Shown: positions 55,386 through 63,903, counted from the first letter of the stretch. The stretch: 64,000 nucleotides of DNA from Streptomyces microflavus (GCF_014650075.1 NZ_BMUG01000007.1:62001-126000); one strand, 5' to 3'. Notes: a model not told the origin generated them from the sequence alone. Program-made: numbers and translations.

Positions 55386-55621
55386 ACACGGGAGGCGCCA
55401 TGCAGTACGTCATGCTCGACCACGACCCCACGCCGCTGCGGCCACCACGGCAACCGCTCCCGCCGCTGCCACCCCTGGCACCGGACCCGCCGGCGTACCT
55501 GCCGCAGACGGCTGCCGGCCGCCCGCGCCCGGAGAGTCCGCCGTGGACCGTGCGGCCCGCCCTGCTGGCCGGGGAGGATCTGGACGCCCCTGACCAGCAC
55601 ATATTCCGGGGGACCGACTGA
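55382..55621 (+). CDS. Small Pro-rich protein coupled to the hydrolase
   Basis: 79 residues if it starts at the overlapping ATG (55382), or 73 from the ATG at 55400, which has GGGAGG just upstream and is the better start. The product is MQYVMLDHDPTPLRPPRQPL followed by more Pro-rich sequence (PPLPPLAPDPPAYLPQTA). No family is recognised. It converges with the AlkZ-like gene, the two stops being 1 bp apart, and closes the unidirectional block. It is probably a small partner or regulator protein, but expression is unproved. Confidence 0.5.
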   Translation: MNTGGAMQYVMLDHDPTPLRPPRQPLPPLPPLAPDPPAYLPQTAAGRPRPESPPWTVRPALLAGEDLDAPDQHIFRGTD

Positions 55622-55622
55622 G

Positions 55623-56762
55623 CTACGCCGACGAGTCCACCCGTACGCGATGGCTCTCGCCGTCGGAGAGGAAGCCCGCCAGCTCCCGTGCCTCCTCGCC
55701 GACAGCGGTCCGCTCGGCACGGGAGAACGGCCGCAGCGGAGTGACCGCCACGGTGTTCCGGCGGGCGTCCGCGCCCGCTTCCGTCTCCACGTCCCAGGTC
55801 GCGGAGACTCGGCCGTCGACCAGGACGACCCGGATGCCGGCGACCGACAGGCCCCGGTCGGCGTCGTCGATGATCCGGGTGCGGTCGTCGTAGCCGAGGA
55901 TCGCATTGTCGAAGGCCGGCAAGAACCGTACGGGCGCCGGGGTTTCGGGATCCGGGCGCGGCGCGTCGGGCAGGTCCAGCAGTTCCCGGCCGCGCTCGTC
56001 GCGGAAGGTGACCAGCTCCCCGCGGAGCGCGGCGACCGCGCCCGGCAGCCCGGCCAGCCCGGACCAGGCGCGTACGTCGGCGGTGGCGGCGGGCCCGTAC
56101 GCCGCGAGGTAGCGCCGTACGAGCTCCTGCCCCACCGGGTCCGAACCGTCGTCCGGGGGCAGCGGGTCGACCTCGCGCCCCAGCCAGGAGGAGACCAGGG
56201 CGTTGCGCACCCCCGCCTTCGTCCGCCACACCCCGCGCGGCGGCAGCTGCACCATCGGCAGGACACCGGCGACGAGCATCTCGCCGAGCGGCCGCGTCCC
56301 CGGCTCCGGCCAGCGGTCGGCGACCGCGCGGGCCAGCTCGGCCATCGAGCGGGGCTCGCCGTCGGCCAGCACCGCCCGCCCCGCCGCCGCGAGTTCGTCG
56401 AGGTCGACCCCGGCGAGCTCGCGGCGGTAGACCCCGAGCACCCGCTGCCGCAGCATGGCGTTGTGGCGGCCCCGCCAGGCGAGGACGTCGGCGGCGGCGA
56501 CGAGGTGCACGGTCCGCCGCATGAGGTGGGTCCGTACGACGTGCCGCCCGGTCAACAGGCCGTCGAGAGTCCCCGGTCGGAACCCGCGCAGCCGTGACCA
56601 GAGCCCCGTGAACGGCTCCTGCGGCTCCTGCGCCTGCAATCCGCAGAGGTGCGTGACGGCGTCGAGAGCCGGCAGGTCGGCCCGGTCGAGCAGCAACTGC
56701 CGTGCCAGCGTGGCCCGGTTGAGCGCGCGGGCCCCGAGCACCGGTACGGGCGAACGGCTCAC
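55623..56762 (-). CDS. AlkZ/YcaQ-like winged-helix protein (DNA glycosylase family)
   Basis: 379 residues. It opens with ALNRATLARQLLLDRADLPA and HLCGLQAQEPQEPFTGLWSR, which holds the Q-x-Q catalytic motif (LQAQ) of AlkZ-like glycosylases (PF06224), and continues with winged-helix repeats (LTGRHVVRTHLMRRTVHLVA). AlkZ removes bulky alkylated bases and interstrand crosslinks made by natural products; relatives guard against azinomycin and hedamycin. Its neighbour is the polyketide block. It is coupled by ATGA to the DinB gene upstream, so it may be general DNA repair rather than self-resistance. Confidence 0.8.
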   Translation of the reverse strand: MSRSPVPVLGARALNRATLARQLLLDRADLPALDAVTHLCGLQAQEPQEPFTGLWSRLRGFRPGTLDGLLTGRHVVRTHLMRRTVHLVAAADVLAWRGRHNAMLRQRVLGVYRRELAGVDLDELAAAGRAVLADGEPRSMAELARAVADRWPEPGTRPLGEMLVAGVLPMVQLPPRGVWRTKAGVRNALVSSWLGREVDPLPPDDGSDPVGQELVRRYLAAYGPAATADVRAWSGLAGLPGAVAALRGELVTFRDERGRELLDLPDAPRPDPETPAPVRFLPAFDNAILGYDDRTRIIDDADRGLSVAGIRVVLVDGRVSATWDVETEAGADARRNTVAVTPLRPFSRAERTAVGEEARELAGFLSDGESHRVRVDSSA

Positions 56763-57343
56763 GTCGAGGTCTGCCCGTCGATCGCCTCGCGGAGGATGTC
56801 CGCGTGCCCGGCGTGCTGGGTCGTCTCGGCGATGACGTGGATCAGCACGCGGCGGACGCTGCGTACGGCTCCGGGTTCGTTCCAGGGCGCCTCGGGCAGC
56901 GGGTGCGTGACGGACAGGTCGGTGAGGGAGGCAACGACCTTCTCGGTGCGGGCGGCGACCTCCTCGTACCGCGCGAGAATGCCGGCCAGGGTCTCACCGG
57001 GCAGCACCTGGAAGTCGTTCTGTCGGTCGATGGCCCACTGGGGGTACGCGCTCGCGGTACCGGCCCCGAAGTCCTCCCAGGTCACACCCTCGGGCAGCTC
57101 GAAGGACATCGCGGAAGGGCCCTCGACCACGAAGCGCAGCCAGCTCTCCTCGGTGGAGGCGACGTGCTTGAGCAGCCCGCCCAGGCAGAGCGCGCTGACG
57201 GTCGGCCGCTCGGCGATCTGCTCGTCGCTGAGCCCCCGCACGGTACCGATCAGGGCGCCGCGCGCGTCGGCCAGCTCGGCGAGGAGGTCGGCGCGCTCGT
57301 CGCCGTGGGCGAGGGCGGGTGAGGTGGGTTCGGGGGAAGTCAT
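56759..57343 (-). CDS. DinB-family (mycothiol/bacillithiol-type metalloenzyme fold) protein
   Basis: 194 residues from the ATG at 57343; longer versions up to 57400 (GTG) are possible. The four-helix DinB fold has its metal-binding His residues in LGGLLKHVASTEESWLRF and HVIAETTQHAGHADILREAI. DinB proteins transfer mycothiol or dechlorinate and isomerise small molecules. It overlaps the AlkZ-like gene by 4 bp. Its start region contains an inverted repeat that also sits in front of the WYL regulator. Confidence 0.85.
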   Translation of the reverse strand: MTSPEPTSPALAHGDERADLLAELADARGALIGTVRGLSDEQIAERPTVSALCLGGLLKHVASTEESWLRFVVEGPSAMSFELPEGVTWEDFGAGTASAYPQWAIDRQNDFQVLPGETLAGILARYEEVAARTEKVVASLTDLSVTHPLPEAPWNEPGAVRSVRRVLIHVIAETTQHAGHADILREAIDGQTST

Positions 57344-57420
57344 GGGGACCGGACCTTTCGCTTCGTACGCGTTCTCGGCTCGTACGCGTCTCTCGGGCAC
57401 GGATCCACCATCCCAAGAGA

Positions 57421-57441
57421 AGCGGACAGGTTGTGTCCGCT
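57421..57441. promoter_or_regulatory. Palindromic operator between the DinB gene and the WYL regulator
   Basis: AGCGGACA (57421-57428) and TGTCCGCT (57434-57441) are a perfect 8-bp inverted repeat with a 5-bp centre. It lies 78 bp upstream of the DinB start and 13 bp upstream of the WYL start, and is the likely site for the WYL protein. Confidence 0.65.
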
Positions 57442-57453
57442 ACTCCGTGCACC

Positions 57454-58605
57454 ATGGATGTCATGCCGAAAACTTCAGCGCGGCTGCTGTCGCTGCTCTC
57501 CCTGCTCCAGGCGCGCCGGGACTGGCCGGGTGCGCTGCTGGCCGAACGGCTGGACGTCAGCCCGCGTACCGTACGCCGCGATGTGGACCGGCTGCGTGAG
57601 CTGGGCTACCCGGTCGTGGCCATGAAGGGCCCGGACGGCGGTTACCGCCTCGACGCGGGTACGGAGCTCCCGCCGCTCCTCTTCGACGACGAGCAGGCCG
57701 TGGCCCTGGCGGTGGCGCTCCAGATCGCGACCACCACAGGCGCGGGCATCGAGGAGGCGGCGGCCCGCGCGCTGAACACGGTCCGCCAGGTCCTGCCCGC
57801 CCGGCTGCGCCACCGCGTCGACACGCTCCGGGTCACCGCCGTCGACCGCCCGGCGATCCGGCCGGAACCGCAGGTGGACAGTGATGTGCTGATGGCGATC
57901 GGGGCGGCGGTGCACGGGCGTGAGGTGCTGCGCTTCGACTACAGCCCGGTGTCGGGGCCGGTACGGGCGACCGTCGGCACCTCGGAGGGGTGCGAGGGCA
58001 CCCCTGCCGCGCCCCCGGGCTCCGCCGCGCCTTCGGGCGCCGCCGCACCTCCGGCCCCTCCCAGGGGCACGCCACCGCAGACGCCCCGGCACTCGGGCCC
58101 ACCCCCGCCCCGCCGGGTGGAGCCCCACCACCTCGTCACCTGGGGCAGACGCTGGTACCTCGTGGCCTGGGACCTCGACCGCGACGACTGGCGGACGTTC
58201 CGCGCCGACCGGATCACCCCGCGCACCCCGACCGGCCCGCGCTTCCCCCCGCGTGAACTGCCCGGCGGGAGCGTGGCGGCCTTCATCACCGCCAGATTCC
58301 GGGGCATCGGGGCCACACAGGGCCCGGACGGCGTCGGCGGATGGCCCTGCCGGGGGGAGGTGATCCTCGCCCTCCCCGCCGCCGAGGTCCTCCGTCACAC
58401 CCGCGAGGGAATCGTCGAGGAGCTCGGTCCGGACCGCTGCCGCGTGGTCCTGGGCTCATGGTCGTGGCCCGGCCTGGCCGCCGCGATCGGCAGGTTCGAC
58501 GCGGACATCGAGGTGATCGGCCCGCCCGAACTCGCCTCGGCCTTCGCGCACTTGGCGACCCGCTATGCGGCAGCGGGGCAGCCTCGGGCGGCACCGAACC
58601 CCTGA
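57454..58605 (+). CDS. WYL-domain (YafY-type) transcriptional regulator
   Basis: 383 residues (ATG at 57454 or 57463). The N-terminal HTH_11 is SARLLSLLSLLQARRDWPGA with LLAERLDVSPRTVRRDVDRL. The WYL domain follows with HHLVTWGRRWYLVAWDLDRD and DWRTFRADRI. A Pro/Gly/Ala-rich insert (about 185-220, APPGSAAPSGAAAPPAPPRG) interrupts the WYL domain, similar to other repeat insertions in this window. It is divergent from DinB with the operator between. Its stop is 3 bp from the LLM gene stop, so the two converge. Confidence 0.88.
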   Translation: MDVMPKTSARLLSLLSLLQARRDWPGALLAERLDVSPRTVRRDVDRLRELGYPVVAMKGPDGGYRLDAGTELPPLLFDDEQAVALAVALQIATTTGAGIEEAAARALNTVRQVLPARLRHRVDTLRVTAVDRPAIRPEPQVDSDVLMAIGAAVHGREVLRFDYSPVSGPVRATVGTSEGCEGTPAAPPGSAAPSGAAAPPAPPRGTPPQTPRHSGPPPPRRVEPHHLVTWGRRWYLVAWDLDRDDWRTFRADRITPRTPTGPRFPPRELPGGSVAAFITARFRGIGATQGPDGVGGWPCRGEVILALPAAEVLRHTREGIVEELGPDRCRVVLGSWSWPGLAAAIGRFDADIEVIGPPELASAFAHLATRYAAAGQPRAAPNP

Positions 58606-58608
58606 GGA

Positions 58609-59532
58609 TCAGCCGGCCAGCTCCCCGAGGAGCGCCCAGGTACGGCGCCGATCGGCGTCCCCGGCGATCTCCGTCCCCGCGAAGACCACCTCGGTGGCCC
58701 CCGCGTCCCGGTAGCGCTGCACCTCCGCGGCGACCGTCTTCTCGTTGCCGATGACGGCCACATCGACGGCCTGCCTGCCGCCGGAGAGCTCGATGGCGCG
58801 GATGTAGGACGGGATCTTCTCGTAGAACGCCAACTGCTCGGCGACCCGCTCCCGTACGGCGTCGACGTCGTCGGTCACCACGCCGTTCACCAGCGCGACG
58901 ATTCGGGGCGCGGGCCGCCCGGCGGCCTCGGCGGCCGCGGTGACGGCCGGGACGATGTGTTCGGCCAGGGCGCGCGGCCCGGCGAGATAGGGCAGGATCC
59001 CGTCCGCCAGCTCCCCGCTGACACGGAGGGCCTGGGGCCCCATCGCGGCGACGAGCAGCGGCACTCCCGCCTCGGCGCCCTGGACGCGCGCGGGGATCGG
59101 GGTGGTGGCGGTGAGCAGCTCGCCGTGGAAGTCGGCGGCGCCGGTCTCGGTCAACTCCCTGAGCGCGGTGAGGAATTCACGGAGCCGGGCGATGGGCCGC
59201 TCGAAGGGGATCCCGAAGCCGCCCTCGACGAGGTGTCTGGCGCCAAGGGCGAGCCCGAGGTGGTAGCGGCCGTGGGTGGCGGCCTGGGCGGTCTGGGCCT
59301 GGCTGGACACGAGCAGGGGGTGGCGGCCGAAGATGGGAATGGCGGACGTCCCCACCTGGAGGCCGGGCACCTCCCGCCCGACGATCCCCGCGAGCGCGGG
59401 CGAGTCCGCGCCGAAGCGCTGCCCGAACCACGCGGACCGCAACCCGGCGGCCGACGCCTCGCGGGCGAGCTCCACGGTGGCGTCGATCTCGTTGTCGGCA
59501 TCGCGCGCGTTGAGTGCTACTCCAATAGCCAT
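58609..59532 (-). CDS. LLM-class F420-dependent oxidoreductase
   Basis: 307 residues from the ATG at 59532. MAIGVALNARDADNEIDATV and AGLRSAWFGQRFGADSPALA open the luciferase-like monooxygenase barrel; GVPLLVAAMGPQALRVSGEL and ADGILPYLAG are typical of the TIGR03564-type F420 family. The cofactor is predicted to be F420H2; the substrate is unknown. It faces the next convergent gene across 4 bp. Upstream in-frame sequence to 59646 has no ribosome site. Confidence 0.85.
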   Translation of the reverse strand: MAIGVALNARDADNEIDATVELAREASAAGLRSAWFGQRFGADSPALAGIVGREVPGLQVGTSAIPIFGRHPLLVSSQAQTAQAATHGRYHLGLALGARHLVEGGFGIPFERPIARLREFLTALRELTETGAADFHGELLTATTPIPARVQGAEAGVPLLVAAMGPQALRVSGELADGILPYLAGPRALAEHIVPAVTAAAEAAGRPAPRIVALVNGVVTDDVDAVRERVAEQLAFYEKIPSYIRAIELSGGRQAVDVAVIGNEKTVAAEVQRYRDAGATEVVFAGTEIAGDADRRRTWALLGELAG

Positions 59533-59653
59533 ACGGATGCCAACGGGCGGCGGCCGGGCCCGCATTCCGTCCGGGTGTGAAGGCTGCTTGTCATTCGTAT
59601 GAACGAGCGGCGGCCGGGGTATCCACCCCCAACCTCCTTGCCCCACGCATCAC

Positions 59654-60577
59654 TTACTCACCTCTCTTCCGCCCCAGGAGCTCGACGACCCGGTGGAGCC
59701 CGTCCGCCCCATGACCGAGCCCGATGGCCTGCCGGGCGAGGCCCTCGGCCGCGCGCATGATGCCCGCGTCGACGCCATGGGCCTCGGAGTGGTGGACGAC
59801 GTGGGCCATGGTGGAAGCCGCCGAGGTGAGCGGATTGCCCTCGCCGGAGAACGTGCCGTCGTCCACCTCCTCCGCGACCTCTTCGAAGATCGCGGGAAGG
59901 ATGGCACCGATGCCCGCGGCGAAGGGCGCCAGCTCCCGGGCGGTGATCCCTTCGGCCCGCGCCACCGCCAGGGCGTGGTGGTAGCCGGACATCGCGGTCC
60001 AGAAGATGTCGAGCAGCGCGATGTCGTAGGCCGCGGCCCGGCAGACCTTCTCGCCGAGGTGGGTGTGGCTGCCGCCCAACGCGTCGAGTACGGGCCGGTG
60101 TTCGCGGTAGAGCTCCTCGGGACCGCTGTAGAGGAGCACGGCGTCCGGGGTCCCGATGGTCACGGTGGGCGTCATGATCGCCCCGTCCAGGTAGCGGACA
60201 CCGTGCCCGTCCGCCCACGCCGCCGCGTCCCGGGCCCGGCCCGGGGTGTCGGCCGTCAGGTTGACCACCGTGCGCCCCTTGAGCGCACCGGCGACCGCGT
60301 CGCGCCGCAGGATCGCGTCCACGGCGTCGTAATTCACCACGCAGACCACGATCAGCCCACTCGCGGCAACGGCCTCCTCGGCCGAAGGGGCGCTGACCGC
60401 ACCCCGCCCGACCAGCTCCCGGTCCCGCCCCGGCGTCCGGTTCCATACGGTGGTCCGCAGCCCGGCATCGAGGAACGCGCCCGCGAGGGCCCGCCCCATC
60501 GGCCCCAGCCCGATGACGGTGACGGCAGACTGTTCCTGCTGCTCACCCTGTTCACTCTGTTTACTCTGCAGAGACAT
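59654..60577 (-). CDS. NAD(P)-binding dehydrogenase of the imine-reductase/6PGDH-like family
   Basis: 307 residues with the Rossmann motif VTVIGLGPMGRALAGAFLDA and the typical imine reductase sequence DGAIMTPTVTIGTPDAVLLY. The all-helical C-terminal dimerisation domain carries DIFWTAMSGYHHALAVARAE. The N-terminus (SLQSKQSEQGEQQEQS) is a short Gln/Glu-rich tail from DNA repeats (CTGTTC). The protein could reduce a cyclic imine or beta-hydroxy acid. It faces the HxlR regulator across about 50 bp. Confidence 0.85.
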   Translation of the reverse strand: MSLQSKQSEQGEQQEQSAVTVIGLGPMGRALAGAFLDAGLRTTVWNRTPGRDRELVGRGAVSAPSAEEAVAASGLIVVCVVNYDAVDAILRRDAVAGALKGRTVVNLTADTPGRARDAAAWADGHGVRYLDGAIMTPTVTIGTPDAVLLYSGPEELYREHRPVLDALGGSHTHLGEKVCRAAAYDIALLDIFWTAMSGYHHALAVARAEGITARELAPFAAGIGAILPAIFEEVAEEVDDGTFSGEGNPLTSAASTMAHVVHHSEAHGVDAGIMRAAEGLARQAIGLGHGADGLHRVVELLGRKRGE

Positions 60578-60626
60578 GGCTCAACTCCAGAAAACTATCG
60601 GTACTTTCTCAACGAACGGGGCGAAG

Positions 60627-60977
60627 ATGACGCGCGGCCGTGCCGAGGACCCGAACGTCTGCGGGGTCACCGCGGCGATCGCAGTGATCGACGGGAAGTG
60701 GAAGACGAGCCTGATCTGGCTACTGGCCTCCGGCCCGCGCCGCCCGGGCGAACTGCGCCGTCAGCTCCCGGGCCTCAGCGAGAAGGTGCTGACGCAGGCG
60801 CTCCGCGAGATGGCGGCCGACGGGCTGGTGCACCGGGAGGTGCACGACGTCCTGCCGCTGAAGACGACGTACTCCCTGACGGCGCAGGGCCAGGAGCTCT
60901 CCGAACTCCTGGACGCCCTGTCGGACTGGGGCCACCGCCGCCTGGAGAGGCTCACCGAACCCCAGTCGGCGTCCTGA
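60627..60977 (+). CDS. HxlR-family regulator
   Basis: 116 residues from the ATG at 60627; an ATG at 60576 would overlap the neighbouring divergent start. The HxlR winged helix is seen in VCGVTAAIAVIDGKWKTSLI, then LLASGPRRPGELRRQLPGLS and TQALREMAADGLVHREVHD. It is divergent from the dehydrogenase gene, and the short intergenic region holds AGAAA/TTTCT arms spaced by 11 bp that could be its operator. The ligand is unknown. Confidence 0.85.
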   Translation: MTRGRAEDPNVCGVTAAIAVIDGKWKTSLIWLLASGPRRPGELRRQLPGLSEKVLTQALREMAADGLVHREVHDVLPLKTTYSLTAQGQELSELLDALSDWGHRRLERLTEPQSAS

Positions 60978-61118
60978 CGCACCAAGCCCCCTTCCCCACC
61001 TCACCTCACCCCGCCTGGCCCGGCAGCCCTCCGACCGCCCTCCACCAGGATCGGCCCGCCGCCGGGCGTTGCCCAGTACCCACAAAAAGGTGGCTACCGG
61101 GACCGGTAACGTGCGGCC

Positions 61119-61640
61119 GTGACCAGTGCCGGGCAGGGCCCCCTCCTCTTTCTCGACGTCGACGGCCCCCTCATCCCGTTCGGGGGCACGCCGCAGCAGT
61201 ACCCGGAGGGCTACCCGACGTATCGCGCGGTCTCGGGCCCCCGTGCTGCCGCCGCACATCCGCTGCTGACGAGGATCAATCCCGCCCACGGACCACGACT
61301 GGCCGCGCTGGGCTGTGTGTTGGTGTGGGCGACGACGTGGATGGCCGATGCCAACGAGTGCGTCGCGCCCTGGCTGGGCCTACCGCCCCTGCCCGTGATG
61401 GCCTGGCCGGAGGATTCCGCCGAGGACGACCCGGCCGGGCTCCACTGGAAGACGCGCGCCCTCGTCGCCCGGGCAGCTGGCCGTCCCTTCGTCTGGGTGG
61501 ACGACGAGATCACCGCCACCGATCGGGCCTGGGTGAAGAGCCACCACGAAGGGCGAGCCCTGCTCCACCGGGTCGACCCCCGCCACGGCCTCATGGACGA
61601 GGACTTCGCCGCTGTCGCGGAGTGGCTGGGCGGCCTCTGA
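61119..61640 (+). CDS. HAD-like hydrolase-fold protein
   Basis: 173 residues from GTG at 61119. Motif I is LLFLDVDGPLIPFGG, and the C-terminal FVWVDDEITATDRAWV is a motif IV-like acidic segment; the middle is short, so no cap domain is present. It may be a nucleotidase-like or regulatory HAD protein. It is a single gene with a fairly good ribosome site only by distance, and function is unknown. Confidence 0.75.
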   Translation: MTSAGQGPLLFLDVDGPLIPFGGTPQQYPEGYPTYRAVSGPRAAAAHPLLTRINPAHGPRLAALGCVLVWATTWMADANECVAPWLGLPPLPVMAWPEDSAEDDPAGLHWKTRALVARAAGRPFVWVDDEITATDRAWVKSHHEGRALLHRVDPRHGLMDEDFAAVAEWLGGL

Positions 61641-61955
61641 CTTCCGGGCGGCCCGTCGGCGTCCACGCTCCCCGTCGGCATCCATGCCCCCGTTGCCCTT
61701 GGCCCGCCGTAACCCATGACGCTGCGCTGTGGAAAGCCCCGAACCCGCCCTCACCGCTTCGGATCTGCACGTGGTGATGTGCTGTGCGATGTGCACCTTT
61801 ACCTGTACACCGTGCTGAGCTGCGCTGTTGATGGGGAGTCGAACCCCCGCGTTGCTCTTCACGCGCCAGGAGTGGGCCGGAAACCGCCGGCCCTCGGTGT
61901 GTGCACGCCTCCGAAGCAGCTACCTGCTCCACATCGTCCCTGCCTGCTGGACCAC
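61641..61955. other. 315-bp gap with stem-loops and a tRNA T-arm-like sequence, no gene
   Basis: Two structured elements are visible. GGGGAGTCGAACCCCC (61833-61848) is the T-arm pattern of a tRNA read on the minus strand, but no acceptor stem or D-arm could be built around it. GGGCCGG (61874-61880) pairs with CCGGCCC (61887-61893). They may mark the remnant of a tRNA-type attachment site or chance. No open frame here has coding character. Confidence 0.5.
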
Positions 61956-62426
61956 TCAGTCCAGCAGATCGACCTCCCAGTTCGTACGCTGGATCCGCAC
62001 GTCGACCTCGCGGATCTCCCGCGCGAGAACATCCGCCTGACCGCGCAGTTCCGCGACCGGGAGGGCGGAAAGCATCATCAGCTCGGACCGGAGTTGCCGG
62101 CCGTATCCCCGCTCACCGCTACCCGCCGCCGCGTCCGCCGCCGCGGTGACCACGGAGTGGCGCAACCGCAGGACATCCCGGCGAGCGAGGGCGTCGGTGA
62201 GCGTGCCGTCGGGACCCATCTCCACGGTGGCATTGGTCCGGTTGATCCGCCGGATCAACGTTTCCAGGGCGCTCATCACCTCACCGGCTTCCGCCAGCAA
62301 CTGGGCGGCATCCTCGGCGGGCGTCTCCCCCTCCTGGTACCGCGCACTGCCGACGACGCGTGCCCGCAACTGCTCCACGCGTCGCGTCGCCTCCGCACGT
62401 TCTGCCAGTGCCTCAGCAAGCTTCAC
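61956..62426 (-). CDS. DIP1984-family (septicolysin-like) protein
   Basis: 156 residues from the GTG at 62426 (GGAGG upstream), starting VKLAEALAERAEATRRVEQL. The long helical pattern and GYGRQLRSELMMLSALPVAE, REIREVDVRIQRTNWEVDLL match the DIP1984 family, an all-helical coiled-coil family of unknown function. No membrane segment or catalytic motif is present. A second in-frame ATG at 62447 is possible. Confidence 0.8.
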   Translation of the reverse strand: MKLAEALAERAEATRRVEQLRARVVGSARYQEGETPAEDAAQLLAEAGEVMSALETLIRRINRTNATVEMGPDGTLTDALARRDVLRLRHSVVTAAADAAAGSGERGYGRQLRSELMMLSALPVAELRGQADVLAREIREVDVRIQRTNWEVDLLD

Positions 62427-62604
62427 TGTCTCCACCTCCCTCTCCACGAGATCGCACGATTATAGGAGCGCGAACCAGTTCATGCGCATGGGATTTCGAT
62501 CCACTGGAGGCCCTGACCAGCGCGTCCAGGTGATTCGTATGGCGGCTGTCCCCGCACCTCCTGTGCGAAGCAGTGCTGTTCCGGGCCTGGCAGGAACGGC
62601 TCGG

Positions 62605-63852
62605 TTACGGGTGACCGGACCCGCTCACCACGGGGTTGCCCAGAAGATTCGCGTCTCCGCACGGCCATGGCCCCTCGGCCAGCGGCCCCAGGTGGGTTCG
62701 GAAGGCGACGACCTCACTGTCCAGCGAGGTGACAACACGGCCGTTATCCAGCAGCAGGGTGCGGCCCAGGACGTTCCGGCTGTCATCCATCGCGAACAAC
62801 TCGTGCGGCGTCAGGTCCGCGTCGACGGCGAGGAGCCTGCCGTTGCGCCAGAACACTGTTGTGCCCGCCTGGTCCATCGACGGATAGGACGTGTAGTAGC
62901 CCGTCAACGGAGGCCCGTCCACGAGGGTGTTGTCCGGGGCCAGTTGCCGGAACCGCGACGTCGACGGCAGGCAGTTCTCCAGCTCGGGGCCGCATACGGT
63001 GCCTCGGCTGTTGACGAGCATCGCGCCATGGCTGGCCCACCGGGCCGTTTCGCTGCCGTCCCGGTCGTAGCGGCGAGTGGTGAACTCCCCGTATCCCTGG
63101 GACCCGATCAAAAACTCGCCCGGACCGGCTATCGCCTTCCGGCCCGTGGGAGCGGGTGAGGTGGCCGAGACGATCGCGCCACCGTCCAGGTCCAGGAAGA
63201 AGGTCCTCCCGATCCCGCCCCGTGCGTCGGTGAAACTGGCCGCGACCCTGTCGCACGAGACCAGCAGCGGCTCCCCGTGATCGACATCCACTTCATCCGG
63301 TACCCAGGGCCGCAGAGGGCGTACTTCCCAGCCGGTATCCGCCCCCATCCCCAGCACGCCTGGATGAGATACGGCGCCGAGCGCGATCGGCGTCGACCAC
63401 AGGCAGTCTCCGCCCCACGTGTACCGGGCGACGCGGGGCGAGGGGGAGGCGGGTTGTCCGTCCTCGGACATCCGCAGCATGCGGGACGCGCCGGCCCAGG
63501 CGATGCAGAACCCGTCGTCGAGCAGGGCGAACGCGCTGAGCTCCTCCCCGGCCCTGCGGGCCGGGACGACAGTCCGGTGGGTGGATCCGTCGGGGAGGAC
63601 GCCCTCCAGAGTCCGGCCGCCCTGATGCGGGTACGCGATCCAGAGCGTGCCGTCCGCCGAAAGGCGGGACCGCGGCCGTCCCGTCCCGGCGTATGTGCGC
63701 TGCCAGGCCGTCGCGCCCCCCAAGTCCATCATCGTCACGACCGTCTCCAGCGGGCTCGCCCCGTAGCTGGTCACATACAGCGGCCCGGACGCTTCCTGGG
63801 CGGCCACGGACCGGACCTGGCCCGGCATGGCGACGCGGGAGGAGAGAGTCAT
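62605..63852 (-). CDS. Beta-propeller-like protein of unknown function
   Basis: 415 residues from the ATG at 63852; an upstream in-frame extension to 63903 covers the operator and is not likely coding. It is built of repeated beta-strand blocks with Trp and Asp at strand ends (LSADGTLWIAYPHQGGRTLE, FALLDDGFCIAWAGASRMLR, YRYDRDGSETARWASHGAML-like segments), consistent with a PQQ/WD-like propeller. No signal peptide is apparent. Function is unknown. It is divergent from the XRE regulator. Confidence 0.7.
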   Translation of the reverse strand: MTLSSRVAMPGQVRSVAAQEASGPLYVTSYGASPLETVVTMMDLGGATAWQRTYAGTGRPRSRLSADGTLWIAYPHQGGRTLEGVLPDGSTHRTVVPARRAGEELSAFALLDDGFCIAWAGASRMLRMSEDGQPASPSPRVARYTWGGDCLWSTPIALGAVSHPGVLGMGADTGWEVRPLRPWVPDEVDVDHGEPLLVSCDRVAASFTDARGGIGRTFFLDLDGGAIVSATSPAPTGRKAIAGPGEFLIGSQGYGEFTTRRYDRDGSETARWASHGAMLVNSRGTVCGPELENCLPSTSRFRQLAPDNTLVDGPPLTGYYTSYPSMDQAGTTVFWRNGRLLAVDADLTPHELFAMDDSRNVLGRTLLLDNGRVVTSLDSEVVAFRTHLGPLAEGPWPCGDANLLGNPVVSGSGHP

Positions 63853-63883
63853 GCAGCCGCATCCTGCGTGGCGCGCGACACTT

Positions 63884-63903
63884 TTGCAAGCATGTGCTTG
63901 CAA
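63884..63903. promoter_or_regulatory. 20-bp near-perfect palindrome in the propeller/XRE divergent region
   Basis: TTGCAAGCATGTGCTTGCAA is a 9-2-9 palindrome lying 32 bp from the propeller-like gene start and 31 bp from the XRE start. Its location suggests an operator for the XRE protein, controlling both genes. Confidence 0.7.

Noticed and set aside
61780..61860. Possible tRNA gene on the minus strand
   Set aside because: Only the T-arm pattern is present; an acceptor stem, D-arm and anticodon arm of correct size could not be made.
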